58,394 bases of DNA from Syncephalis plumigaleata (Eukaryota; Zoopagomycota; Zoopagomycetes; Zoopagales; Piptocephalidaceae): positions 1 through 58,394 of the forward strand of contig JAIXMF010000043.1 in NCBI GenBank assembly GCA_025201365.1, written 5' to 3'. Numbering within the stretch: position 1 is the first letter of the stretch; each line of letters opens with the position of its first letter. The position numbers were made by a program, and so were the translations under genes. The notes beneath the pieces were generated by a model. The model was not told the origin of the DNA. It was given only the letters and a program-made list of their open reading frames with translations, and made no database searches. Of this stretch, positions 1 through 8,606 are shown piece after piece.

Positions 1-2
1 GT

Positions 3-224
3 TTAACCACAATACATGGTTATTGTGTGGCACAATCACTATCCAATGCACTTCTTTGTTCGCCTTCGTCATCATCATCATCATCATCTACATCCACTGC
101 ATTCGTACTATGGCAAACATTAATGGAGCGTATTTTACCAGCACTTACAGTTCAGGAAAGACGCCACTTTAGAATGAACAACCACAATCGTTGTAGCACT
201 AACAGCGGCAGTGATAACATATAG
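3..224 (+). CDS. 3' end of an unidentified protein (partial)
   Basis: One frame is open from base 3 to a TAG at 222-224, so this may be the last exon of a gene that starts left of the window. The visible part has about 73 residues: a serine run encoded by a TCA/TCG repeat, then a stretch with Leu, Trp and Arg that could be a helix (around LWQTLMERILPALTVQERR), then an Asn/Ser-rich end. A possible poly(A) signal (AATAAA) lies near 349. I recognise no domain. The serine run is simple sequence and could keep the frame open by chance. A shorter reading from an internal start near 27 is possible but has no support of its own. Confidence 0.35.
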   Translation, partial: LTTIHGYCVAQSLSNALLCSPSSSSSSSSTSTAFVLWQTLMERILPALTVQERRHFRMNNHNRCSTNSGSDNI

Positions 225-706
225 TATTGAGATCTACAGGGAACTTGTACCATTCCATTTATGGTAGACTTGAGCATGTGTATGGTAGATCCATTATTAC
301 TGTGTTATGGTAGCCACGCTAGTCACCTTGTGGCTACCATAGTAGCCTAATAAAAGGCGTCTATATTAATGCATGTACCCGTGCTTCTTCCATTTCCATT
401 CGTGTATGCATACACACACAAATACTTTATCAAACAATCTGTGCTCTCCTTCATTCCCACTCCTGAACTTTTTTTCTCCGCTATTGTCAGCATCACATTA
501 TCATACTCACACTCTTATATATATATATAATATCATTGACATTTATTACTATCCTTTGATAAGGTGGTGTGATCCTTTTCTTCCTACTCGTCTACTCGTC
601 TACCTATCTACTTCTCTTTAATGGCTTGTCCACTTTCTTATCACTTTATCCTACTGCCAGTTGTATAAACACCCTGGAATAGTTATTGCCTATTTACGCT
701 TGGTCC
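225..706. other. Intergenic region, 5' flank of the F-box-like gene
   Basis: No gene is seen. The stretch holds a short repeated phrase (GTAGCC/GGCTAC near 310-346), an AT-rich run near 515-530 that could serve as a TATA-like element, and pyrimidine-rich sequence before the ATG at 707. The open frames here are low complexity. Confidence 0.5.
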
Positions 707-2806
707 ATGTCGTCGAATTCACGGCCGTGTAGTTTGTTAACGACATTACCGGTCGAATTACACCATGAACTACTGCGATTGCTAGACGATTACACTGCCA
801 CGCAGCTGTCCATGGTGTGTCGGTCGGTATTCTATGGCATAGCGTCTGATGCCAGCTATTGGCAGAGTCGATATCGTGCATCGTTTCCTATGCGTCCCGA
901 GGAGGAGGAACTCGATCGTTGGATGAACGAGCGCAAACGAGAGGAGACACTGTTCAACAATCGACAGTCACTACAAAGTGTGAAATCGCTATCGCATTAC
1001 TCTATCGATACGACAAATGCCTCCGAGACATGCTCGCCGTTCTATTGGTATTTCTACTTGAAGCGTAGAGCATTCCTACAAGAGAAATGGCGACGTGGTC
1101 ATTATAGAATGCAGCAAATACCCTTGCCCACATGGTCATCCTCGTCGTCGAATAGCGAGGAATTCTCGGTATCTGTAGTGGCCACTAGTCCTTGGCGTAC
1201 TCTTGTCATCTATCGACCAATTCCCCTTGATATTAGTACTAGTATTGGTAATGCTACTAATGGTAATAGTAATGATGATTCGACTATTGTCAAGCAACCG
1301 GCATCATCTACTCGATTAGTAGCGGTGGAGCATGCAACATCTCGTCGACGTACCAGCACTTATTTAACAGCATCATCTTCATCTTCTTCATCAGCCTATT
1401 TATTACAGAATTATGCAGCTGTTCAATCGACAAAATCACCCTATGTGTTAATGAGTAGAAGTTACACGGTAGCTTATAATCTATACCATTTCGGCTATGC
1501 CTACACATGGGTGTGGCGACGTGACAATGGTCGACCACTTACCATTCCATCATTACGCAATAGATGTTGTCGACCGCAAACACTTATTGATCACTGGTTG
1601 CTCGTATTAGTAACGTTTGAATCATGTAAACCAACGGATACTGTACCTATTTATTTAATCAATCTATCCCACTATACGAGTAGTGATGATAATGACGGTG
1701 ATGGCGATGGCGACAAGTACATCAATGAAGATGATTCGGTCATTCCCATTAACATCCTAGGCGGTTGTGTCACTTGTCATGTTCAATCGACCGATGCGTC
1801 CAGTTGGCGTATATTCACGGGTATGCATCGACAGGATCGATTCCATTGGCAACTCTGGCAGGTGTCATTGCCTAATGGTAAAACGGATACTACGCCACAT
1901 CAGGATAGAACACAATTAGTGGCTAGTGGTTGTATACCGGAACCGGAGCCATTATCCGCCTTTAGCAATGCCGTCACCTATATGGATACATGGCATAGTG
2001 TTATTGTCGATTGGCGACCTGAATTCAACACCACTTGTCAGTATTCGCATTACGATTTAACGGGAGAGACGCCACCCACGAACTTGTGGCTAACCGATCG
2101 ACAATACTCGCTTGATTGGCATCATTGTCGAGCACCGGCTCGTCGTACACTCACCTCTAATCTATACATTGATCAACGAGCCGGTCAAGTCAGGATGAAT
2201 ACGGCGAAAGGCTCGCCCCTCCTCAACTCCGGTAGACAGCAACATCGACCGAACGCCTATTTATGTCGTGTGGCAAGTACGTTACGTATCGCGGGCAGCA
2301 CGGAACACGGTTGGTATTTGGTGGAGGAACCCGATCATCACGGCAGCAATAATTGTCATCATCATCATCATCATCGAGCAACGGGGAATGTACTTGGTAT
2401 ACAAGAGCAAGGTAGTCAATACCGAATATTGTGGCCATTACCGATAACACCTACTAATCGGGTACATCATCACGCGTGCGCCACTCATCTATGCGCAGTA
2501 CAAAGGAGATCACCATTGATTACACGCGATAATAGCGACGGTGTCTACGCCGGATACAACGAGCCACTCATGCTGACTATACTCGATGTGGCAGGCATAT
2601 GTGATCAGCATAGCACTAGTAATAGTTCACAACAGCGGCATTGCTTGATACTTGATGCATTTAGCAAAATGATGCATTATGATCGGCGTAGAATGTTAAT
2701 GTCGCCGACACCGACAACTACCGCGGCAACGTCAAGAAGCGAGAATAATTTTTGGAGTAGACTACGACAACATGTTTGTCATTCATTTACACGAAAGCAT
2801 TACTAA
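707..2806 (+). CDS. F-box-like protein of unknown substrate, single exon
   Basis: The frame gives 699 residues from the ATG at 707; an earlier in-frame TTG at 686 is not a credible eukaryotic start. Residues about 10-50 (LLTTLPVELHHELLRLL, then a Val-Cys-Arg and a Trp near the end) have the shape of an F-box, the helical motif that binds Skp1 in SCF ubiquitin ligases. The remainder has many Trp, Tyr and His residues spaced as in beta-rich repeat domains, but I cannot assign WD40 or Kelch repeats with confidence. Two low-complexity inserts are visible: a Ser run (about 232-238) and an acidic Asp/Gly run (about 335-345). A His run lies near residue 550. A substrate-adaptor role is inferred from the F-box only. 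Its 3' flank holds the tRNA pair. Confidence 0.7.
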   Translation: MSSNSRPCSLLTTLPVELHHELLRLLDDYTATQLSMVCRSVFYGIASDASYWQSRYRASFPMRPEEEELDRWMNERKREETLFNNRQSLQSVKSLSHYSIDTTNASETCSPFYWYFYLKRRAFLQEKWRRGHYRMQQIPLPTWSSSSSNSEEFSVSVVATSPWRTLVIYRPIPLDISTSIGNATNGNSNDDSTIVKQPASSTRLVAVEHATSRRRTSTYLTASSSSSSSAYLLQNYAAVQSTKSPYVLMSRSYTVAYNLYHFGYAYTWVWRRDNGRPLTIPSLRNRCCRPQTLIDHWLLVLVTFESCKPTDTVPIYLINLSHYTSSDDNDGDGDGDKYINEDDSVIPINILGGCVTCHVQSTDASSWRIFTGMHRQDRFHWQLWQVSLPNGKTDTTPHQDRTQLVASGCIPEPEPLSAFSNAVTYMDTWHSVIVDWRPEFNTTCQYSHYDLTGETPPTNLWLTDRQYSLDWHHCRAPARRTLTSNLYIDQRAGQVRMNTAKGSPLLNSGRQQHRPNAYLCRVASTLRIAGSTEHGWYLVEEPDHHGSNNCHHHHHHRATGNVLGIQEQGSQYRILWPLPITPTNRVHHHACATHLCAVQRRSPLITRDNSDGVYAGYNEPLMLTILDVAGICDQHSTSNSSQQRHCLILDAFSKMMHYDRRRMLMSPTPTTTAATSRSENNFWSRLRQHVCHSFTRKHY

Positions 2807-2986
2807 TTTTGTATTTATTCATTAATTAATCATTCATATACAATAAATCTAAATTAACAGCGGTAATAGTAATTATATCTTATTGCCTTTTTGGGATATA
2901 TGACTCAATGCCCATATATGGTAATTGTTTGCTATTTTTTAACAAATTTATATTAGCAAACAACCTTAATTTTTTAATTATGATAG

Positions 2987-3059
2987 GCTTCCTTGGCTCA
3001 GTCGGTAGAGCGTCAGTCTCATAATCTGAAGGTCGCCAGTTCGAGCCTGGCAGGGAGCA
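2987..3059 (+). tRNA. tRNA-Met (CAT), elongator type
   Basis: A complete cloverleaf can be drawn. The acceptor GCTTCCT pairs with AGGGAGC. The D arm contains GGCTCAGTCGGTAGAGC. The anticodon loop is CTCATAA with anticodon CAT. The T arm carries GTTCGAG. There is no intron and CCA is not encoded. A T run about 37 bp downstream could be the Pol III terminator. The TCAGT/TCTGA anticodon stem is typical of the elongator Met tRNA rather than the initiator. Confidence 0.93.
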
Positions 3060-3136
3060 TAGCATTAGCAGCGCTTTTGCATGATGCAGCGCTTGTTTTT
3101 TTACTAAAAAATGTAACTTTTACGAAGCAAAACGAT

Positions 3137-3220
3137 TGGTGCGTGTGAGATTCGAACTCACGCCTTCATACGAAGACTGCAACTTGAGTGCAGCGCCTTA
3201 GACCGCTCGGCCAACGCACC
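3137..3220 (-). tRNA. tRNA-Leu (CAA)
   Basis: On the minus strand the acceptor GGTGCGT pairs with ACGCACC. The D arm is GGCCGAGCGGTCTAAGGC. The anticodon stem CTGCA/TGCAG closes a loop with CAA, followed by a long class-II variable arm and the T arm GAGTTCGAATCTC. It has no intron, although tRNA-Leu(CAA) genes often carry one in fungi. It faces the Met tRNA, about 77 bp away. Confidence 0.93.
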
Positions 3221-3315
3221 ATTACTTCCATGAATGTAATCCGCTCCTGTGATATATGAACTTCACAGTAGGATTTCCTCACTTTAACGAATCTCCACCT
3301 AGATTTGATCACGTA

Positions 3316-3633
3316 GAGGATGGGGTTGTAGCCAAGTGGTTACGCTCTATTTCTCGGACGAATAGGTCCTGGGTTCGATTCCTGCCAATCCCGTCATAGG
3401 GAAAAAGGTATCATTTCTAACTAGTCAACAGAAATGTTGACATTTATTAACCTACCGACTATATGCTAGTTGGTTTTTCTGCTACACAACCGTGTTCTGC
3501 ACTCGCAAGACACATTTCCATTCCGTGGGCATTGGGCTGTTTGTCAAATTGTTTGTTATTATAACCCTGGTTTATTCATTTATAATAAAAGACGGCATAT
3601 AGCCAAATATGTTCTAACAAGAAAAAAAAAAAA
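3316..3633 (+). mobile_element. tRNA-derived SINE, copy 1
   Basis: The 5' head is a degenerate tRNA: acceptor GGGGTTG/CAATCCC, an A-box-like TAGCCAAGTGG, and a B box GGTTCGATTCC near 3372-3382. A unique body follows, then a 3' tail ending TGTTCTAACAAG plus an A run. Target duplications AGATTTGATCACGT lie at 3301-3314 and 3634-3647. Two nearly identical copies lie at 5537-5855 (minus) and 7000-7315. The last ~45 bp match the 3' end of the LINE at 5872-6905, which would be the partner supplying reverse transcriptase. Confidence 0.88.
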
Positions 3634-3647
3634 AGATTTGATCACGT

Positions 3648-4050
3648 GATGATACACTTGCTCATTATTACGTCAGGATCTATAACGATCACCCACTCGC
3701 CTCTTATTCCCTTACACAAACAATCAACAACCACCCGACGATTCAACATAAAGTAGCATTCGCCATGCTACGCTTCCCGCTCATCAACAAGTACTACGCG
3801 AACTAGTACATCTTCGACTAACTCGGCAAAGATGCGCTGTAGCAAACTCACATCTACTGCTGGTACCTCTTTACATTCATAGCTGTTCTAGCTATATAAG
3901 CGTACTTACATTTATACGAAATAAAGACATTATCTTATCACACACTTACTCATCGAACAATACCCTCTACTCTACAATTCTCTCAACTTATCATAGTGTC
4001 TTATCTTAACACGAGCTCTCGAATCTATCGTAACATTATTTCAGGCAGAA
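3648..4050. other. Unassigned sequence with promoter-like features
   Basis: No gene is seen. The stretch includes TATATAA near 3893, AATAAAG near 3920 and a long C/T/A-rich strand. This combination would suit an old LTR or the leader of a lost gene, but I found no duplication or partner copy to support either. Confidence 0.3.
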
Positions 4051-4068
4051 CAAATTGCCGCGTTACAT

Positions 4069-5515
4069 TTTTTTTTTTTTATTATAATCCTGGGCCGTAG
4101 CCTAATTTTATTTAATAAAGAAGACATGGCACAAGATCGCGTAAATATACAATACAATAGTTGTAGTGGAAGTTAGGTAGGTGCTGGACATACGTGGCTG
4201 TTAGGATAATGGGATCGTGTGGAACTTCAACGTTCCTGTATTCGGCAGCCCGCCAGGTTCAAAGGTGAACCATTGGCATTGAATTTTTGTCCAGGTTTTT
4301 TGGAATGTACTGACGGATTTGTGTCGTATAGCGTGACGTAAATCCGCTTCTATTTTCGATTTTATGGCTGATTGCCATCTAGCAAGGATCGTAATACTAG
4401 GTGACGTGACTTGGCGTAACGCGTGCTCCACTTTTGCTCGATGGACTTGCCATACTGCTAGTGCGTGAAAGAGGCTGACGTTTGGCACATGTGATTGCCA
4501 TTTTTGTAGGCCGTTCGTAATATCGTGTATGTTAAGCGATGTGTCTGTCGGGTGATTCGGCGCGATCGCTTTAAGGAAGAATGTTGCTAGTTGCCAGAAT
4601 TCTGTTATGCGAGGGCATTCTAGAATAAAATGACGTTTCGTTTCTACGTGTTCTTGACAAACTGTACACATGTTAGAGTGACCTGGAATGATGTGCATCA
4701 TTCTATCCCCCGTGAGGATCGCTGCGTGTTGAAACTTCCACATGTACGAGCTGTGCTTTGGCTCGATTGCTTTGTCGAACGTCTGGGACCATTCCATCAT
4801 CGATGGGGAATCGTTCTGTATTTCTTCTTGGGTGTACCATCTTTCGGTTCTTGGTGGCGTGGTTTCCTGGTCACATTGAAACAGGCGGCCGATTTTCGGT
4901 TTATAGAGGTCCAATTTGGTGTCTGCCATCTTCAGGAATCTGAAGGGTAGGAAGTCTGGAATGATTGTAAGGAAATCTGGCCGTACCCAATTCAGTCTAG
5001 TGTCTGTGATTGAAGCGTATTCCTCCCACGTCCAGCTATCGTCGTCCGGTGTATTGTGGCCTTTCAAGTGTTTCCATGTCTCTAACGTGTAGTCGAAGAA
5101 TCTTTTGGATGGACCTGCTCTAAGTTGAATTTTGGGCTTTCGACTTGTACATATGATTGAGTGATGCTTATTTGCCTCCTTCAGTTTCTCCTTTAGTAAC
5201 TCTTGAGCTGTAGGTGCCCATTTCGGTTGATTCTCCGGCTCATCTAGCATTTGTGCGATCCAGACCGCAAAAATAGCTGTTGCCTGTTTACGTAGCGGTA
5301 TCAAACCAACGCCTCCTGCCAGCTTTGGCTTCGTGATGATATCTTCCGCCACGAGGTTGAGTTTGTGTTTCCATATAAATCTCTTTACACGTTGCTTTAC
5401 TTTCGTTATAAAACCTTTAGAGAAGGGGATGATGTGGGCGGCGAACCATAATTTTGCTAGTAGACATGAATTTGTCAGGAGGACTCGACCTAGTAGCGAT
5501 AAGCCGCGATCCTGC
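4069..5515 (-). mobile_element. LINE A, 5'-truncated non-LTR retrotransposon
   Basis: The element is on the minus strand with a poly(A) tail (T run after 4068) and an 18-bp duplication CAAATTGCCGCGTTACAT at 4051-4068 and 5516-5533. A frame open from the truncation point to the stop at 4201 encodes the region after the reverse transcriptase core. Its end carries a zinc-binding motif of the RVT type (CTVC, then H, then ECP, around 4590-4680). An endonuclease and the RT active site are absent, so this copy is 5'-truncated and cannot move itself. The protein is related to LINE B but clearly diverged, so two lineages are present. Clade is uncertain; Tad- or L1-like elements are the usual fungal candidates. 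Confidence 0.85.
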
Positions 5516-5536
5516 CAAATTGCCGCGTTACATGAA

Positions 5537-5855
5537 TTTTTTTTTTTTCTTGTTAGAACATATTTGGCTATATGCCGTCTTTTATTATAAATGAATTAAA
5601 CAGGGTTATAATAACAAACAATTGACAAACAGCCCAATGCCCACGGAATGGAAATGTGTCTTGCGAGTGCAGACCACGGTTGTGTAGCAGAAAACCAACT
5701 AGCATATAGTCGGTAGGTTAATAAATGTCAACATTTCTGTTAACTAGTTAGAAATGATACCTTTTTTTTCCCTATGACGGGATTGGCAGGAATCGAACCC
5801 AGGACCTATTCGTCCGAGAAATAGAGCGTAACCACTTGGCTACAACCCCATCCTC
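5537..5855 (-). mobile_element. tRNA-derived SINE, copy 2
   Basis: This is the reverse complement of copy 1 with few differences. It is flanked by a 16-bp duplication TGCCGCGTTACATGAA at 5521-5536 and 5856-5871. It sits exactly in the short target sequence between LINE A and LINE B. Head, body, LINE-like tail and A run are all present. Confidence 0.88.
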
Positions 5856-5871
5856 TGCCGCGTTACATGAA

Positions 5872-6905
5872 TTTTTTTTTTTTTTTTTCTTGTTAGAACA
5901 TTTGGCTATACGCCTTCTTTATTATATCAAAGCATTAAACCAGATTTGTAATAAAAAAATTAGTAGCACATAGCTAATGCCCACGGAGTGAAATGTGTAT
6001 AGCAGAAAAGGGACTAACTTATATGCTGCAGTACACGGTTAATAGCTGTGAAGAAGTTCGCGTGGTTCTATGTCGGGCTGATGGTAGGCGGCTGTTGGCC
6101 GAATGTCGTTAGATTACTATTAAATAATATTCTACCGAATCTGGCTACAGCTCCACCAGGATCATATGTAAACCACTGGCATGGAGGCGAGGTCCAGCAC
6201 TGTTCGAACTTGTTCATAGTATTAGTAGTTTTGGCATGATAAAGATCGGCTCGAATCCGCCTTGTGATCTCGCTTTGCCAACGGGTGAATATTGTGAAGG
6301 CACTGACAATCTTGTCGTCCCACCTCGCTTCCGTGTGTGCTCGATAGATTTGCCAGACTGCCAACGCATAGAGACAGACAGTATTCGGAACTACCTTCTT
6401 CCACCTCAGAAACCCGTTGAAAACCACTGGGGCTTCCATTCTGGTTGGAGTGGATGGTGATTCCTGCATGATGCTATCCATGAACCGGCCTACCAGTGTC
6501 CAGTACTCCTTCACTCGCGGACACTCGTAGAAGTAGTGTCGTAGAGTCTCGGTAGCCGCCCTGCAGACACGGCATTGGTCGGTCGAATCTGGTATTACAT
6601 GAACCATGCGTCTTGCCGTGGCCACTGCATTGTGGTGCATAAGCCATAGTAAGGATTGATGTTTCGGTTCAATGCGATTGGAGAAGACTTTTGACCATGT
6701 CAACATGCTGTTGCCGGCCTCCAGTTCGTCCGAGTTGTACCATTCCCTGGCGTTTGGCTCCATTACCCGCTCGCCCTGTATGAAGCTTCGACCAGTTTTT
6801 GGCTTGTAGTCGCTTAACTTTTGGTCTCCGATACGAAGATGCGCAAAAGGTAAGAAAGGTGGACCCGTCGTTGGGCTAACACGAAATGGCCGCAGGTACC
6901 TGCGA
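5872..6905 (-). mobile_element. LINE B, 5'-truncated non-LTR retrotransposon, likely SINE partner
   Basis: The element is on the minus strand. Its poly(A) tail appears as a 17-T run at 5872-5888, and a 15-bp duplication GCCGCGTTACATGAA lies at 5857-5871 and 6906-6920. An open frame from the truncation point to about 6068 encodes the C-terminal part of a LINE ORF2, with a zinc motif (CRVC, H, ECP near 6520-6590). About 180 bp of 3' UTR follow. The last ~45 bp (ending TGTTCTAACAAG plus A run) are shared with the SINE tails. Reverse transcriptase and endonuclease domains are missing, so this copy is dead. Confidence 0.85.
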
Positions 6906-6999
6906 GCCGCGTTACATGAAATTGAGGGAAATTTTGACATGACATTTATAAAAATTTGAATTTTTGCTCTTTTCGGGCTGCCGCGCGCCGAAAAGCGTT

Positions 7000-7315
7000 G
7001 AGGATGGGGTTGTAGCCAAGTGGTTACGCTCTATTTCTCGGACGAATAGGTCCTGGGTTCGATTCCTGCCAATCCCGTCATAGGGAAAAAGGTATCATTT
7101 CTAACTAGTTAACAGAAATGTTGACATTTATTAACCTACCGACTATATGCTAGTTGGTTTTCTGCTACACAACCGTGGTCTGCACTCGCAAGACACATTT
7201 CCATTCCGTGGGCATTGGGCTGTTTGTCAATTGTTTGTTATTATAACCCTGTTTAATTCATTTATAATAAAAGACGGCATGTAGCCAAATATGTTCTAAC
7301 AAGAAAAAAAAAAAA
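7000..7315 (+). mobile_element. tRNA-derived SINE, copy 3
   Basis: It is nearly identical to copy 1 and has the same start (GAGGATGGGG) and tail. A 9-bp duplication GCGCCGAAA lies at 6985-6993 and 7316-7324, with six extra bases (AGCGTT) between the left duplication and the element start. It interrupts an older repeated sequence whose second copy lies at 8151-8312. Confidence 0.85.
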
Positions 7316-7324
7316 GCGCCGAAA

Positions 7325-7500
7325 TGACGTTTAACTAGCGTATAAACAACTGTAGCTAGTATAATTGTTTATTAACTACATGGTAGTATAGTAAAAGGCA
7401 GTTGAAATATGTTGATTCGGCTAGATTCCTGTTTAATGACATAAAAATAAGAATTACTGCTTTCATGTACTCATCCCGAGAAAGACAACGAGTACTACGG
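7325..7500. repeat. Diverged direct repeat, unit 1
   Basis: Sequence from about ACGTTTAACTAG to ACAACGAGT is recognisably repeated at 8151-8312. Shared phrases are GTATAAACA, CTGTAGCTAGTATA, GTTGAAATATG and CATCC-GAG. The unit originally extended left across SINE copy 3, since GCCGCGCGCCGA at 6980-6991 corresponds to GCCGCACGCCGA at 8153. The two units flank the small secreted-peptide gene. Confidence 0.7.
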
Positions 7501-7535
7501 CAGCATTAATAGAAAGGCTAGGCTTCTGTGCCCCG

Positions 7536-7583
7536 CTTCTTTAATTAAATAAAAGTAGGCCACGGCCAAGAGTTATAAAAAAA
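7536..7583 (+). mobile_element. LINE 3'-tail fragment
   Basis: Phrases such as TTCTTTAATTAAATAAA, GGCCACGGCC and a final A run match the 3' end of LINE A read on its own strand. It is a very short 5'-truncated insertion in plus orientation. Confidence 0.5.
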
Positions 7584-7617
7584 GCCGCCGCTACATTCAT
7601 TTGAATGTTGTCAAATT

Positions 7618-7664
7618 GGTTTATTATAATAAAATAAGCTACGGCAATATTAAAAGAAAAAAAA
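7618..7664 (+). mobile_element. Second LINE 3'-tail-like fragment
   Basis: TTTATTATAATAAAATAAGC, CTACGGC and a terminal A-rich run again resemble the LINE 3' end, with weaker similarity than the fragment just upstream. It may be another short truncated insertion. Confidence 0.35.
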
Positions 7665-7800
7665 GACTGTATATGGTTGACCATTAAACAAGAAAATACG
7701 CTGAATTGTTGTCGCATTCACCGTTCGTTGATCCTCCTTTATTTGCTCTCTCCATCTCTCTTTCTCTCTAGTTATTTGTACTCTGTCGGGATACTACACC

Positions 7801-7971
7801 ATGAAATTATTTATCGTCACCATTGTTGCTATCATCGCTACTATCGCTATTAGTGCAGAGATGATTAGTGCAAAGCCAGCAGTGATATTCCGTCGTGATA
7901 GACACAAATCAGCCATAGGTTCACCACCATTCAGTTCCGGATCGGGAATTAGACATCCAGTCGATGGTTAA
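7801..7971 (+). CDS. Small secreted peptide, 56 residues
   Basis: From ATG 7801 to TAA 7969-7971 the frame gives a Lys after Met, a 14-residue hydrophobic core (LFIVTIVAIIATIAI) and a small-residue region ending near ISA-K, a good signal peptide. The remaining ~32 residues contain a dibasic RR near 31-32, where a Kex2-type protease could cut, and a Gly/Ser/Pro-rich basic end (GSPPFSSGSGIRHPVDG). There are no cysteines. A leader rich in TCTCTC precedes it and AATAAA lies about 145 bp downstream. I know no matching family. Candidates are a secreted signal or effector-like peptide; a chance frame cannot be excluded because it is so short. Confidence 0.5.
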   Translation: MKLFIVTIVAIIATIAISAEMISAKPAVIFRRDRHKSAIGSPPFSSGSGIRHPVDG

Positions 7972-8606
7972 TAGGAACACAAGTGTCAAGCAAGCTATTT
8001 TGATACAAGAAACCTCGCTTATCGAGTCCAAGTATAATCGTTATCATTATCCGGCCTATTTCCTTACAATCATCCTATCGCAGCTAACGAACCGTAAAGG
8101 ATGTCGTTTATAGCGAATAAATATGCGTTATTGATAACTAAAAAAAGGTCGCCGCACGCCGAGATAACGTTTAACTAGTGTATAAACAGCTGTAGCTAGT
8201 ATAGAAAAAAGCAGTTAAAATATGCTGTTTCGGTTAGATTCCCGTTCCATAACGTGAAAATTAGAATTACTTTACTTTCATATGTTCATCCTGAGCGAAA
8301 CAACGAGTGTCGTGCTAAAGGACGTTAGTACGTATATGTTGCTGTAGTCATCTTGTTATCGAGGCAGTTGTGCATATTCTCGTCAGATCTCGAACTATAA
8401 CATACGGAACACTATTCATTCGCGTGTTATGACGTGGTAAAGACGGGCAAGTAAGTATACGTATAAATATTGGTTTATTTGACGTACGCAAGAAGGGGAG
8501 AGAGAGAGCGTAGACGTGAATGACAAGGTTGTTAACTGATTAGATTGTGTTCATAAGGCGTGTTATTATGATAAAAGAAGAAGAGAGGGAGAGCGTTTAA
8601 TCATGC
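7972..8606. other. Intergenic region with repeat unit 2
   Basis: It contains the 3' flank of the small peptide gene (AATAAATATG near 8117), the second direct-repeat unit, and the 3' flank of the kinase-like gene. I see no further gene. Confidence 0.5.
8151..8312. repeat. Diverged direct repeat, unit 2
   Basis: This is the partner of 7325-7500, in the same orientation and diverged by substitutions and small indels. It is not interrupted by a SINE, so it shows what unit 1 looked like before that insertion. Confidence 0.7.

Noticed and set aside
3318-3394. SINE heads as functional tRNA genes
   Set aside because: The T stem and anticodon arm are imperfect, and the same head occurs three times joined to the same body, tail and target duplications.
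3249-4035. A possible old LTR around SINE copy 1 (TATA-like and AATAAA-like signals)
   Set aside because: I found no matching partner, no target duplication and no adjoining element parts.
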